The translations under genes and the position numbers were made by a program. A DNA stretch of 64,000 nucleotides, taken from Diplonema papillatum (Eukaryota; Euglenozoa; Diplonemea; Diplonemida; Diplonemidae). This document shows positions 10,251-19,456 of this stretch, piece by piece. The stretch lies in contig JAPJBO010000629.1 of NCBI GenBank assembly GCA_030068145.1, positions 1-64,000 of the forward strand. The letters are read 5' to 3'. Position 1 is the stretch's first letter; every line of letters starts with the position of its first letter. The notes under the pieces were generated by a model, which saw only the letters and a list, made by a program, of their open reading frames with translations, made no database searches and was not told where the DNA came from.

Positions 10251-11875
10251 TTAGTCGGAGTCGGAGTCGTCGAACGTCTTGACCTGGTTCTGGGTACCGG
10301 CGGCGTCGACGTCGAAGCTGGCGTTGTTTCTGCTCGGGGGTCCGTAGTCACCCTTCTTGCCCTTCTTGCCACCCTTCTTTCCGCCCTTGTCTCCCTTTCC
10401 TCCCTTCTTGCCTCCCTTGTCACCCTTTCCTCCCTTGTCGCCCTTCGGCTTGGGGGTGAAGCCACCAGCCCACTCGATCCACACCTGGCTGCCCTTGATG
10501 TCGATTTGGCCCTGTTTGTGGAGGTTTGCGGAGTGGGCTCATGAAAATGTATCGGGCAAACAACAAGCCTGGTGATGCACTACGATACAACCCTCAGCTC
10601 GATTGGCAGGTAGTGTCAGTAGTTTGAACTTGCTATGCAGCAACAATCTGTAACGATAGACAGCACAAGCCGCTACAGACTACCTCTTTGCACGCGTCGT
10701 GTCATGCTTCGGTCGCTTCTTGCCCCGCGCACTGTTTGTCTCCGGTGTGCACTTCACGTCCGCTGTGGAGTCTGACGAGCCCGAGGAATCACCAGACGAT
10801 TCGGCGCATTTTCCATTTCTCCCTCGCAGGTTGTCTCCGCGGCCGAAATCTCGACTCCCCAGTAGTTTGAGCTTGACAATATTATGCAACAACTGTCTGT
10901 GACGATAGACTGCATAGCAGTTGTTATCCCTGCAGATACGAGAGCAGTGTTTGCATTCGAACAATTCGAGCGCAGAAACTGTCAAGCCGTGTCAATTGGC
11001 AGACGGGAAAAAAAGCTTTTTCCGACGACTCGGTCCCGCCGGCATTTCAGAGGTTCGCGGGAGCATTTTTAAATGAAAAGAAAGCACACCGGCTTCGCGG
11101 CTTCAACGGCGGACTCTTCGCTGTCGAGGGTGACGAAGGCCTTGCCAGTCGAAACACCCTCACGCATGATCCAGCGGCAGCGGCTCACCCAGTAGTCCTT
11201 GAGGGCTCCCTTGATGTCTTCCTCGGTGCAGTCCTCCGGAAGCTTGTTGAGGCAGACCTGCATCTTCGACTGCTGTGCGTAGTAGTCCTCGTCCGAGAGC
11301 CACTCTCCCTTGTTGCCGCCCTTGTCGCCCTTCTTGCCGCCCTTCTTTCCTCCCTTGTCGCCCTTCTTTCCCTTCTTGCCTCCCTTCTTGCCGCCTTCTC
11401 CCTCTTCGTCGTCACGCTTGCGCTTCTCGCCCACCTCGGCCACTGCCTTCGGTGACTTCTTCGCTGCCGGCTTCTCGTCAGAGTCGGAGTCGGAGTCCGA
11501 GTCGGAGTCGTCAGAGTCGGCCTTGACAGCTTTAGCGGCGCCGTTGGTCGTTTTGGCTGCCTTCGCGGGGGGTTCGTCGTCGGACGATGAGTCGTCGTCG
11601 GAGGAGGAAGAGTCCTTCTTGGCGGCTGCCTTCTTAGCAGTGGCCTTGGGGGACGCCTTGGCCTTGGGGGCCGGCTTGTCGTCGGAGGAGGAGTCGTCGT
11701 CAGAGGACGAGTCCTCCGCGGCTGCCGCCTTCTTCGGCACTGCCTTCGGCGACGCCTTCTTCGCCGGGGCCGGCGCGTCCGAAGACGAGTCGTCGCTGCT
11801 GCTGTCTGAGTCGGCGGCGGCGGCGGCCGGCATCTTCACGATGTCCTCCAACTTGTTCGTCAGCTTCGCGGCTTC
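10251..11875 (-). CDS. nucleolin-like acidic RRM protein, copy 1
   Basis: Exons 11875-11090 and 10511-10251 on the minus strand, with a 578-bp intron (donor CCG|GTGTGC, acceptor cctccacaaacag) in phase 0. The first in-frame ATG is at 11833, giving 334 aa. The frame is conserved between paralogues back to an acceptor (ttcag) at 11876, so a 5' exon probably exists. Order: alternating acidic Ser/Asp and basic Lys/Ala tracts as in nucleolin or Nopp140, an NLS (GEKRKRDDEEGE), Gly/Lys repeats, then one RRM with RNP2 VCLNKLP and RNP1 GKAFVTLD. The RRM is completed across the intron (AAKP|GQIDIKGSQVWIEWA). The tail is Gly/Lys-Gly repeats in place of the usual RGG, ending DDSDSD. Likely a nucleolar rRNA-processing factor; that role is inferred from composition. 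Confidence 0.85.
10626..10682 (-). promoter_or_regulatory. gene-end module, intron copy
   Basis: Starts with the TAG stop. ATCGTTACAGAT follows, with CAGAT beginning 32 nt after the first base of the stop, then CTGCATAGC. Here the first stem-loop of the module is weak. Confidence 0.55.
10680..10850 (-). CDS. exon with basic KHDTTRAKR terminus, inside intron
   Basis: Minus-strand frame open for about 57 codons before TAG at 10680-10682. It has a Ser/Asp stretch (SSGDSSGSSDSTAD) and ends GKKRPKHDTTRAKR. The tail matches the ends of exons at 30746-30950 and 53440-53659. It sits on the same strand as the nucleolin-like gene and within its intron, so it could act as an alternative last exon. An acceptor near 10862 is only weakly supported. 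A conserved 3' module follows the stop (10626-10682). Confidence 0.45.
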   Translation of the reverse strand, partial: DFGRGDNLRGRNGKCAESSGDSSGSSDSTADVKCTPETNSARGKKRPKHDTTRAKR

Positions 11876-11998
11876 CTGAACAGTTTTCGTGTTTCATCCC
11901 ATATGGCGTACAGATTGGTGTCCTTCGACCTTTTTAATGAAAGTTCATCTGAGAACCCGAGGCTTTAAAGTCTTCGGAATGATTTTTTTTTAACCAGG

Positions 11999-12176
11999 GT
12001 GGCGTGTGTCATTGTCATCCCTGCAGGAGGTGACAATTCCAAACGCCGCCGTGTATACACACGGGATAACAGAAGACTGTCTCATTAGTGAGCATACACG
12101 GTGGCGTGTGTCATTGTCATCCCTGCAGGGGTGACAATTCCAAACGCCGCCGTGTATACACACGGGATAACAGAAG
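11999..12176. repeat. 78-bp direct repeat pair
   Basis: GGTGGCGTGTGTCATTGTCA ... CACACGGGATAACAGAAG occurs at 11999-12077 and 12101-12176, separated by about 23 bp, with a two-base indel. No coding function is seen. Confidence 0.9.
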
Positions 12177-12263
12177 CTACCCTAGGTGGTAAAAAAGCCG
12201 GTCCATCTCCTGCTGATGGACCGGACTGTGGTATACCGCGATAATGATAGTCGAATTTCTTCA

Positions 12264-12317
12264 GTGAGAATGCAGAGAATCTGTGGCGACAGTCTGCATT
12301 AGTCACTCGGGTGACTA
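12264..12317 (-). promoter_or_regulatory. gene-end module after stop codon
   Basis: The stop codon lies in the stem TAGTCAC-CCGA-GTGACTA. It is followed by AATGCAG ... CTGCATT, a second possible 7-bp stem, with GTCGCCACAGAT between. CAGAT begins 34 nt from the stop. Confidence 0.6.
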
Positions 12318-12452
12318 CCTCTTCGAACACCCCAAGGCGTGTTTACGGTGCTTCCTCTCGCCCCTCTCTTCGCCTTCGCGCGCCCGCTTGGCGATGTTAC
12401 CGTCCCTAGCTGGTATGCCTCCCTTCGATTGTATGCATCCTCCGTCGTTCCA
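12315..12452 (-). CDS. basic terminal exon ending KHALGCSKR
   Basis: A strong acceptor (cacctgcag at 12453-12458 on the plus strand) opens a frame of 45 codons beginning WNDGGC and rich in Arg/Glu/Lys (AKRAREGEERGERKHRKH), ending CSKR and TAG at 12315-12317. It has no start codon, so it reads as a last exon. Upstream exons were not identified. The ending and the 3' sequence belong to the gene-end module shared with 10680, 30948 and 53440. Confidence 0.45.
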   Translation of the reverse strand, partial: WNDGGCIQSKGGIPARDGNIAKRAREGEERGERKHRKHALGCSKR

Positions 12453-12979
12453 CTGCAGGTGACGATGTCAGCACCCTCCTCGTTGGTGTCGGTGTCGTGG
12501 GCGGACGCTCGCATTGTGTCGTGGTGAGCTGTGTAAGTTCAGGATCCTTGTCCAGGCGTGAAGGCCCGTGCGTTGCAGTCCTGTGCCGCGCGGTGGTTTA
12601 ACCCGATCACCGGATGTTGCCGACGGAGGTGAGCCTCCGCGCGTTCTCCGGCGCCATTGCTTGCGTAGTCATCCGGCGGTGGTGGAGCCATTGTCCGGGG
12701 CGTCGGGTAGAGGTCCGCCAACCCTTGCAGTCTTCGCAGGCACCCATGGTGCTTGTGCCTGCAACACTCTGTGATTGTCTCACGTGTCGCGGAAATCGAC
12801 ATTCGGTGTTCTCGCGCAGTCCACGGCGGTCCCTCACAGCAGAACGCCACTGATCTGCTCAGGGGGTGACGCTCTGCGACGCCAAAAAAAATGGTATTAT
12901 TGGATGGCTGGCCCCAGTGGGAGCCATCCGGCCTTCTTGACAAGTGACAAGGATACGCAAAAGCTGCGTTACGGATCGT

Positions 12980-13740
12980 TAGGTTCTCCACAGTACGCGA
13001 CTGGGTTCGTGTCTGGCGCAAGTCCATAATGGACTGAAGACTCTGCTGGGTTCGGTATCCCCTTGAGGCCTCCGAGCCTCGGTGTGACCCGCCGTAAACG
13101 TCGTGGCTCCGCCCCGGTCGATCCCTGCAGAATCCCATTCGTCACGCGAGCAGGCTTCTCCATCCCCGTGTGCTGTTTGAAGCATCCATAGCCTAGCGCA
13201 CACGTCCCCAGGGTCTTGACTCGAAAACTTCGATCAGCCTCGGTGCGACCGGCTGTACATGCTTCCAAGATCGTGACACGAGGTCTTCAACAGCCGAGGT
13301 GCACGCCGCTGTAAACGTCGTGGCTTCACCCCGGTCTGTCCCTGCAGAATCCCATTCGTCACGCGAGCAGGCTTCCCCATCCCCGTGTGGTTCCCCATCC
13401 CCGTGTAGCCTCGGTGCGATCGGCTGGACATGCTTCCAAGATCTTGGTCTTCAACACGCCTAGGTGCGCGCCGCCGAAAATGTCGTGGCTTCACCCCGGT
13501 CTGTCCCGGTCAGAATCCCATTCGTCACGCGACCATCCCCGTGTGCTGTTTGAAGCATCGCCATCGTCTGCACACGTCCCCAAGGTCCTGACTCGAAATC
13601 TTCGATCAGCCTCGGTGCGATTGGAAACGTCGTGGTTCCACTCCGGTCTGTCCCTGCAGAACTCCATTCGTCACGCGAGAAGGCTCTCCCTCAGTATGAA
13701 GCATCTCCATAGCCTGGCGTACACCTGACTCGAAGTTCTA
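12980..13740. repeat. degenerate tandem repeat, about 170-220-bp unit
   Basis: Three to four diverged copies share GCCTCGGTGCGACCGGCTG, AAACGTCGTGGCTTCACCCC, CAGAATCCCATTCGTCACGC and CCATCCCCGTGTG. I saw no gene between 12453 and 13740. Confidence 0.75.
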
Positions 13741-13785
13741 TATCAGCCTCTGCTTGAGTGAATCTTCGCGGACGCAGCGGCCACA

Positions 13786-14349
13786 ATGGGACCTTCGCCG
13801 GTCCGGAGGGCACTCACGTACGGGGCACGCCTTCACGTCGACTGCTGTGTCGATTGTGGCAAGATCCACACCGCGGGGGCGTTCTGCGCCCGGTGCGGGA
13901 AACGGGGTCTGGCCACCTGCCTGAAAGCGGCGCCCCCGAGGGAAAATCGCCCCTGTTCGTTGATCGTTTTAGCGGCGGACGGGTTCGTGTGCCCCGCATG
14001 CATAGTGGCGGTGCCAGGGCTGGAACCACTCTTCTCAAGAAGAGTTCCAAAGAAAGATCGGAAGTGTTGCAGCAGAGCACGACGCTCCGACGAAGCTTGG
14101 CGCGAGAGCCTTTGCTCGCTGCCGTTGAGGAGGGCCCGGTCAAAAGACCGCTCTCCTCGCCTTGTTCGCTCAGTCCACCTTGGCAGGCACGCATCGCTGG
14201 GCCAGCGGTGTTCGATCGTCGCCATGAGCGACCTGCGCACCTACGAAAGGACGCTCGCCTACATTGCGGGAATGGATGGGCGGACGCGACCGACCTGGAC
14301 TGCCCATGGTCAACGAACCCAACGTGGCCAAAAACTCGTCAAATGGTAA
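13786..14349 (+). CDS. Cys-rich ORF, possible recombinase N-terminal fragment
   Basis: An ATG-initiated 187-codon frame. Residues about 19-46 hold paired CxxC motifs (CCVDC, CARC) and a later CPAC, suggesting a zinc-binding module. The middle is Arg-rich. The C-terminus has SDLRTYERTLAYIAGMDG, which resembles the helical core-binding start of tyrosine recombinases in DIRS/VIPER-like elements. That resemblance is weak and there is no catalytic domain. It may be a transposon remnant. Confidence 0.35.
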   Translation: MGPSPVRRALTYGARLHVDCCVDCGKIHTAGAFCARCGKRGLATCLKAAPPRENRPCSLIVLAADGFVCPACIVAVPGLEPLFSRRVPKKDRKCCSRARRSDEAWRESLCSLPLRRARSKDRSPRLVRSVHLGRHASLGQRCSIVAMSDLRTYERTLAYIAGMDGRTRPTWTAHGQRTQRGQKLVKW

Positions 14350-14484
14350 AGTGGTAAGTTAGGCTGACGTATGCCTTTTTCCTGCGACTACAACTATTTG
14401 AGGGAGTACACCCGGTACGTTTGCCTATTCCGCCTCTTCTGGCATTCGTCCAATCGGTCACATAACGTTAGCCGTGCACGTGCC

Positions 14485-15380
14485 GTGCGTATAAGTCCAA
14501 CTTTGAGTGCGTGAGCCTCTCCGAAGAGAGGTCCATCACACTAGTTCCAGGCTACTTAGCCCGGGTCTCCGGGTCGCGTCCCCTCCTTCTCTTGGTCGCC
14601 TGGTCTTGCGTCTTGCTGGTCCGTCCGGGCTGGTCACTTCGCGCTTCGTGCACCTTGTACCACTCCCTGCTGCACGGGTTTCTTCCGTTCGTGCCACCTG
14701 CGACGCGGACCGCTTTTCTGCTCGTCTGCGCATGGGCTGCTCTGTACTCCTTGCCTTATCCGCGTTTGCCGCTTCTCGTACCGACCGCGCCTGCCTTTCC
14801 TGTTCTGCCTTCCTCTGTGTCCGTCGGCCGCTTCTCGTACCGACCGCGCCTGCCTTTCCTGTTCTGCCTTCCTCTGTGTCCGTCGGCCGCCTCTCGTACC
14901 GACCGCGCCTGCCTTTCCTGTTCTGCCTTCCTCTGTGTCCGTCGGCCGCTTCTCGTACCGACCGCGCCTGCCTTTCCTGTTCTGCCTTTCTCTGTGTCCG
15001 TCGGCCGCCTCTCGTACCGACCGCGCCTGCCTTTCCTGTTCTGCCTTTCTCTGTGTTCGTCGGCCGCTTCGGCTGCGCGTGCCGTGCGTATAAGTCGATC
15101 TTTGAGTGCGTGAGCCCCTCCGAAGAAAGGTCGATCGCACTAGTTCCAAGCTACTTAGCCCGGGTCTCTGGGTCGCGTCCCCTCCTTCTTCTTTTTGGTC
15201 GCCTGGTCTTGCGTCTTGTTGATCCGTCCGGGCTGGGGGCTTCGCGCTTCCCCTTCGTCTTGCATCACCTCGTCTCCACTCCCTGCCGCACGGGCTCCTA
15301 CGTTTTGTGCCACCTGCGACGCGGGTCGCTTTACTGCTTTTCTGCGCGACGGCTGCTCTGTACTCGTTGCCTTATCCGCG
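14485..15380. repeat. duplicated 3' region of the LINE
   Basis: Two direct copies of about 290 bp (from about 14486 and about 15078) share GTGCCGTGCGTATAAGTC, AGCTACTTAGCCCGGGTCTC and CCACCTGCGACGCGG. Between them the 60-bp unit CGTACCGACCGCGCCTGCCT ... GTCCGTCGGCCGC is repeated five times (14765-15070). On the LINE strand this encodes Arg/Lys/Gly-rich peptide repeats. Confidence 0.85.
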
Positions 15381-17605
15381 ATTGCCGCTTCTCGTCGTAC
15401 CGACCGCGCCTGCCTTTCCTGTTCTGCTGTGGTCCGTCGGCCGCCTCAGCTCGGGCGTCCTGCTGTGCTGTCTGGATCTCCTCGTCTTCCTTCTTACGTT
15501 GCTTGGCACTCCGTGCTGCCCGCGCCGCTTGCGGCGCGGGCCTCTTCAGAGCCGGTCGTCCTCGTGCGCGCTGTTCCGCCTTCGTATCCTGGTTCGCGCC
15601 CTCTGCCTCCGGCGCACCTCGTGACACTTCCTTGCCCTGGGCGGTGTTCCTCTTCGAGCTCCTCCCTCCTCGTCCCGCCTGATTCTCCTGTTCCGCTAAG
15701 GTGAACCACTTCTGGGCCCGTCGCCCCCTTTCCTCGTCCGATGGGTACCACTTTTTGAAATCGAATTTTCCTAGTCTCTCCCCGTCTTCCCTGCGCTCTG
15801 CTTGTACCTTTCCGTGTTCTGCCTTCGTGTACTCTCCTGCCGACACCTCGAGCCCTCGCAGCGCTTGCAGGGTATCTCTGCCCAGGATACAGCGCCTCTC
15901 CAGACCCTCCGTCCACCGTCCTGACGCGCCGAGCCGCCGAAGCCAACCTATTGATTTCTTTCTTGCCGGCAAAAGCTCCCCATCGTGGGTTCCTTGGAGC
16001 GTCTTGAGCATCCCCAACAGCGTCCTCATTTTTCCCGCGAGCGCAGCTCCTCCATGCGCTTCCCCTTTCTGGCCTGCGTCCTCCTCTCCGTCCTCTGCGT
16101 CTTCCGGCCCAACCGCCTTCTGTCCGCGTCGCGGCAGGTCCATTCCGGATTCGACTTCAAAGTCAACGGCGAGTTCTATGAACGTCACCGCCATCTCTTC
16201 CTCGCTCTTGGCCCAACGCAGACTCGCCAGCCAATGCGCCAGCGCTAAGTATAGCGCCCTTCCATGCTTCCAGTTTCTGGGCATGTAGTCCGCCAGTGAA
16301 TTCTGGATCACTTCCGTCTCCTGCGGCGCCCACTCCCAAGGATATGCAAGCCCACGTCCGTCGTTTTCCCGCTGCACCGGCTTCTTGTCCCTCCTCTGCC
16401 TCTCCAGGGTGATCTGGACCATCATGCCCTGCACACTGTTGACAAGTTGGCGCGTCAAGCCCCTGCAGACCCATGCCCCTGCTCCTTCACCTCCTCTCTC
16501 TCTCTTCGGTTTGATCCCGCAAACGGACATACACTTCGGCCATTTCTGCCATTCTAGCGCGGTTACCGCATACGTCGTTCGTATGGCGTCCCACTCTCCA
16601 CATCGCCACCACATGTGTAGGTGGTCCTCGTCTTCCTTTCCGCAGTACTTGCACGTTGCGCTCGGTTGCATCTTCCGTTGGTGCAACCGCGTCTGCGGCA
16701 GCACTGCATCCGCCATGATGTGCCTGAGCACACCTCGTTCATACGCGCTAAGGTTGACGGCAGTCGCTCCGCGCTCTTCCCTAGCCTCCCCTTTCCCGCG
16801 CCCTACTTCCAGCAGTCGCAACGTTGCGTTGCGGTCCACGCCCTCACCAATCCCTTCCAGGTTCTTCCTGTCGATGTTCCGCCACCGCCAGAGCCTCAGG
16901 GCTTCGCGCGCCAGGTGCCCCAGCTCCTTGAGGTCGTCCAGTGTCCTCAGATCGACTTCCTTCCCTCGCCCGTCGCCCGTCTCCGTCTCGTCTGTATGGT
17001 CGTCGGGAATTCGGATCGACCACGGTCCCGTCCTTTGCCACTTCATGGCCTCTAACGTCCCGTCAAGCAAGTGTACCGGCCCCGAGGTGCTCGGGCAGGG
17101 AAAGACGCGGGCCGCCGCTTGCATGTGCGCCCTACACCTCTCTGAGTCCTTCATCAGCGCCATCCACGTCATGACTCGTCGGTAGTGCACGGCCACCGGT
17201 GGATCCACCAAGTGACCCTTCCTCACGAGCGAGAGGCTAATCGCGGCGCAACGTCCCCGCCTATCCCTACCTGCAAGTCCCCTTTCAATTGCAGCTGTCA
17301 ACTGTGCGAGCCACTTCTTCTCCGGCCCCTGTACCTCTACCCCGTAAATTGCCTTCGGGATCACGACCGAAGCGTAGATCCTCTCCTGCGGCAGGGGCAA
17401 CTTGCCCGCCCTTTTCGCGATTTTTGACGCCTCGTCCAACCTGCTCGACAAGACCTTCTGGGCGCCTCCGTCGGTACCCAAACCTGCCCCCAAGCACTTC
17501 AACCACGCCACCTTCTCGACCTCCTGGCCGGCTATCCGAGCCGTGGCTCTGCAGTACCGCCGAACTTGGCTCCCGTGTAGCAGGCTTTCCCTGGTACCTA
17601 GTGCA
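15331..17605 (-). pseudogene. non-LTR retrotransposon, C-terminal part only
   Basis: The long minus-strand frame carries the thumb-side region that follows LINE reverse transcriptases (VAWLKCLGAGLG, YASVVIPKAIYGVE). About 350 codons on is a CCHC motif, CKYCGKEDEDHLHMWWRC (near 16590-16665), typical of the C-terminus of R2/Jockey-type proteins. The tail is Lys/Arg/Glu-rich. The catalytic palm domain, which should lie further 5', is missing: recognisable homology ends near 17600 and a repeat A copy begins at 17628. The copy is thus 5'-truncated, as is common for LINEs, although its frame remains open. Confidence 0.8.
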
Positions 17606-17627
17606 CAACGAAATATACAAAAGAAAA

Positions 17628-17830
17628 TACTCGAGGGACAAGCATTCCGAAGGAGCTTAGAGGGAGAAGACAATACAACTACAAAGTGGGTCCTTTTTGT
17701 GGAACGCTTACGCCCGTCACTAAACCCAGATTTACCTGTGTTTCGTGTGGGATACAACACATTTACCTCCTTTTGATCTATCGCAACTGGCAGTCTCCTC
17801 AAGCATTTCCTACAAAGCAGGTGCGTATAC
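17628..17830 (+). mobile_element. repeat A copy at the LINE 5' end
   Basis: Starts TACTCGAGGGACAAGC and ends AAAGCAGGTGCGTATAC. Internal blocks are CAATACAACTACAAAGTGGG, TTACCTGTGTTTCGTGTGGG and CGCAACTGGCAGTCTCCTCA. It is the most compact full copy, about 203 bp. Confidence 0.85.
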
Positions 17831-17876
17831 AAAAAAAAAACGCGCAATCGAAAACATAGCATACAGCTTCAACTCC

Positions 17877-17935
17877 GCTAACGGCCGATGAGAAGGCCTT
17901 CGCTGCCTTCGGCGCGACAGGCTTCAAGTACTGTG
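17877..17935 (+). pseudogene. duplicated exon-like segment, copy 1
   Basis: After an acceptor-like catacag, about 20 codons read STPLTADEKAFAAFGATG. The same peptide occurs at 38538-38612. Shared non-coding flanks show that a block of about 130 bp was copied. No other exons are seen. Confidence 0.4.
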
Positions 17936-18060
17936 TTGGTGGAGGTGGGGAGGTGTGTTCTAAGCGCTGAGAAGGACGGTGAAAATGTGGAGAAAAGGCT
18001 CATTCATAAAAGATATTCTTGTTGCATGCGTACCAAGGTTGTTCCTGGGTCTTGCGCCTG

Positions 18061-18204
18061 AACGTAACTAGGCGAAGTACAGGCGCCGCTCAGTAACCGA
18101 CTAGTCTTCCAGAAGAAAATAGTGAACCCTGGGTGTAACTAGGCGAAGTACAGGCGCCGCTCAGTAACCGACTAGTCTTTTAGAAGAAATAGTGAACCCT
18201 GGGT
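18061..18204. repeat. 72-bp tandem duplication
   Basis: GTAACTAGGCGAAGTACAGG ... GAACCCTGGGTG occurs twice in tandem with two small differences. Confidence 0.9.
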
Positions 18205-18369
18205 GATCCAGCTTAGATGATGGTGCTGTAACAGTCTTCCGAGGCAGGCACCGGGCAAAGGACTTCACCGTTGTGATGCAGAGTGAGAAGGCTCAGCCGC
18301 GCCAGTGTCAGACGAATCAGCCAGGTGAAGCCTGCCTCACCTGGACAAGGTAGGGGTGAATATACGGTG

Positions 18370-18660
18370 TGTTTCTCGGGTTGGCGACGGGATGATAACC
18401 TTGTACAAATGTTTTTTCTCGTCAGAATAGTATCAATCTTCTAAGATATCTTCGATCTTCGCTTACACCACCGTGTGTTGTTTTCTCACTCAGGACTTTG
18501 ACCGGTTGTGTGTGAAGAGGGCATACCTTGAAAACGTAGGCGTTCAACGACATTTTGCTTTTTTGATGAGTGTGTGTTGATGGTCTTTTGCTCTGGAGAA
18601 AGTAGATGAGGCGGGTAGTCCCTGCATATTTGTTTAGAGTGACGTTTGCTTGACTCGCCA
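18370..18660 (+). repeat. composite of dispersed repeats C, H and G
   Basis: Contains TATCAATCTTCTAAGAT (repeat C, see 36660 and 60470), CACCACCGTGTGTTGTTTTC followed by acceptor-like tcactcag (repeat H, see 31290 and 59083), and ACCTTGAAAACGTAGGCGTT to CCCTGCATATTT (repeat G, also at 40035). From here to 19160 I see no gene. Confidence 0.7.
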
Positions 18661-19456
18661 CCCCGTTCCGGCTGCTTGAACGACACGCAAGGCACTCGGC
18701 AATCAGAGCAGACAGAAGGTAAAGAGAGAGCAGTAAAGAAGGCGACACGTTCTGCGGTTTACCTTTTCCCTTGGTGCCAGGGAAAGCCGGAGCCAAGCTT
18801 CACGCGGCGGTACTCGGCGGTACTGCAGAGCCTACGGGTCAAGTGGCTCAAACTAAAGCACCAAGGCGTGGCGCACCTTGGGGCTTGGCGCTCGCGCTGA
18901 ACACAAGCTCGTCGAGACGGTCAGCCGCAGGGCAGAGCGGACGGGGTTGTAGCACTGTGCTGCCTCCGACTCCGACTCAAGCTTTGCAAGATGTGGTTGA
19001 CCGTCACGTTCCTGGACCAGGAGCGGCCTTTTGCTTCTTTCTTCTTTTCTTGATCGCGTTTGCTGTGGCGCCGGTTCACGGCCACAAAGACTCGGGGCAG
19101 CCTGGGGTTAAGGTACCGTAATTGGAATAACGTTGCACCGGGTACCTTCTTCTCCAAGCCACAAGGTTTACCGTGGGAATTGGAGCAAAGCGCATGGCAG
19201 GAGGAGCACCTACCCAAACCAACACCAGAAGAGTTTGGGAGGAGGCGGGGGTAACTACTAGTCACTCTGGCAGCAACAAAAGCCCAAACCCAGCAGGAGC
19301 AAAGAATGTCAGTCTCACCTTCCTCTTTCTTTTGCCGCCTTGCACACCTCTTTTTTCGGTAAAGCACACAAACACCCACGACCAGAAGAAACCCGCGACA
19401 CGCTTCCATTTCCTCTTTTTTCGCTGATGTCGGGATGAGAGACCGGAAGACGAGCG

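Larger units (their letters stand above)
10577..10915 (-). other. copy-1-specific insertion in the nucleolin-like intron
   Basis: The intron is 578 bp here and 259 bp in the paralogue. The extra sequence lies between ggtgatgcac and gcatagcag. It holds a coding exon on the gene's own strand (10680-10850) and two imperfect direct copies of a block with GTAGTTTGA and GACGATAGAC (10617-10665 and 10861-10912). Confidence 0.7.

Noticed and set aside
11185-11897. Arg-rich and Ser-rich frames overlapping the nucleolin-like exon
   Set aside because: They arise from the repetitive acidic and Lys tracts read in other frames; paralogue conservation and the RRM fix the true frame.
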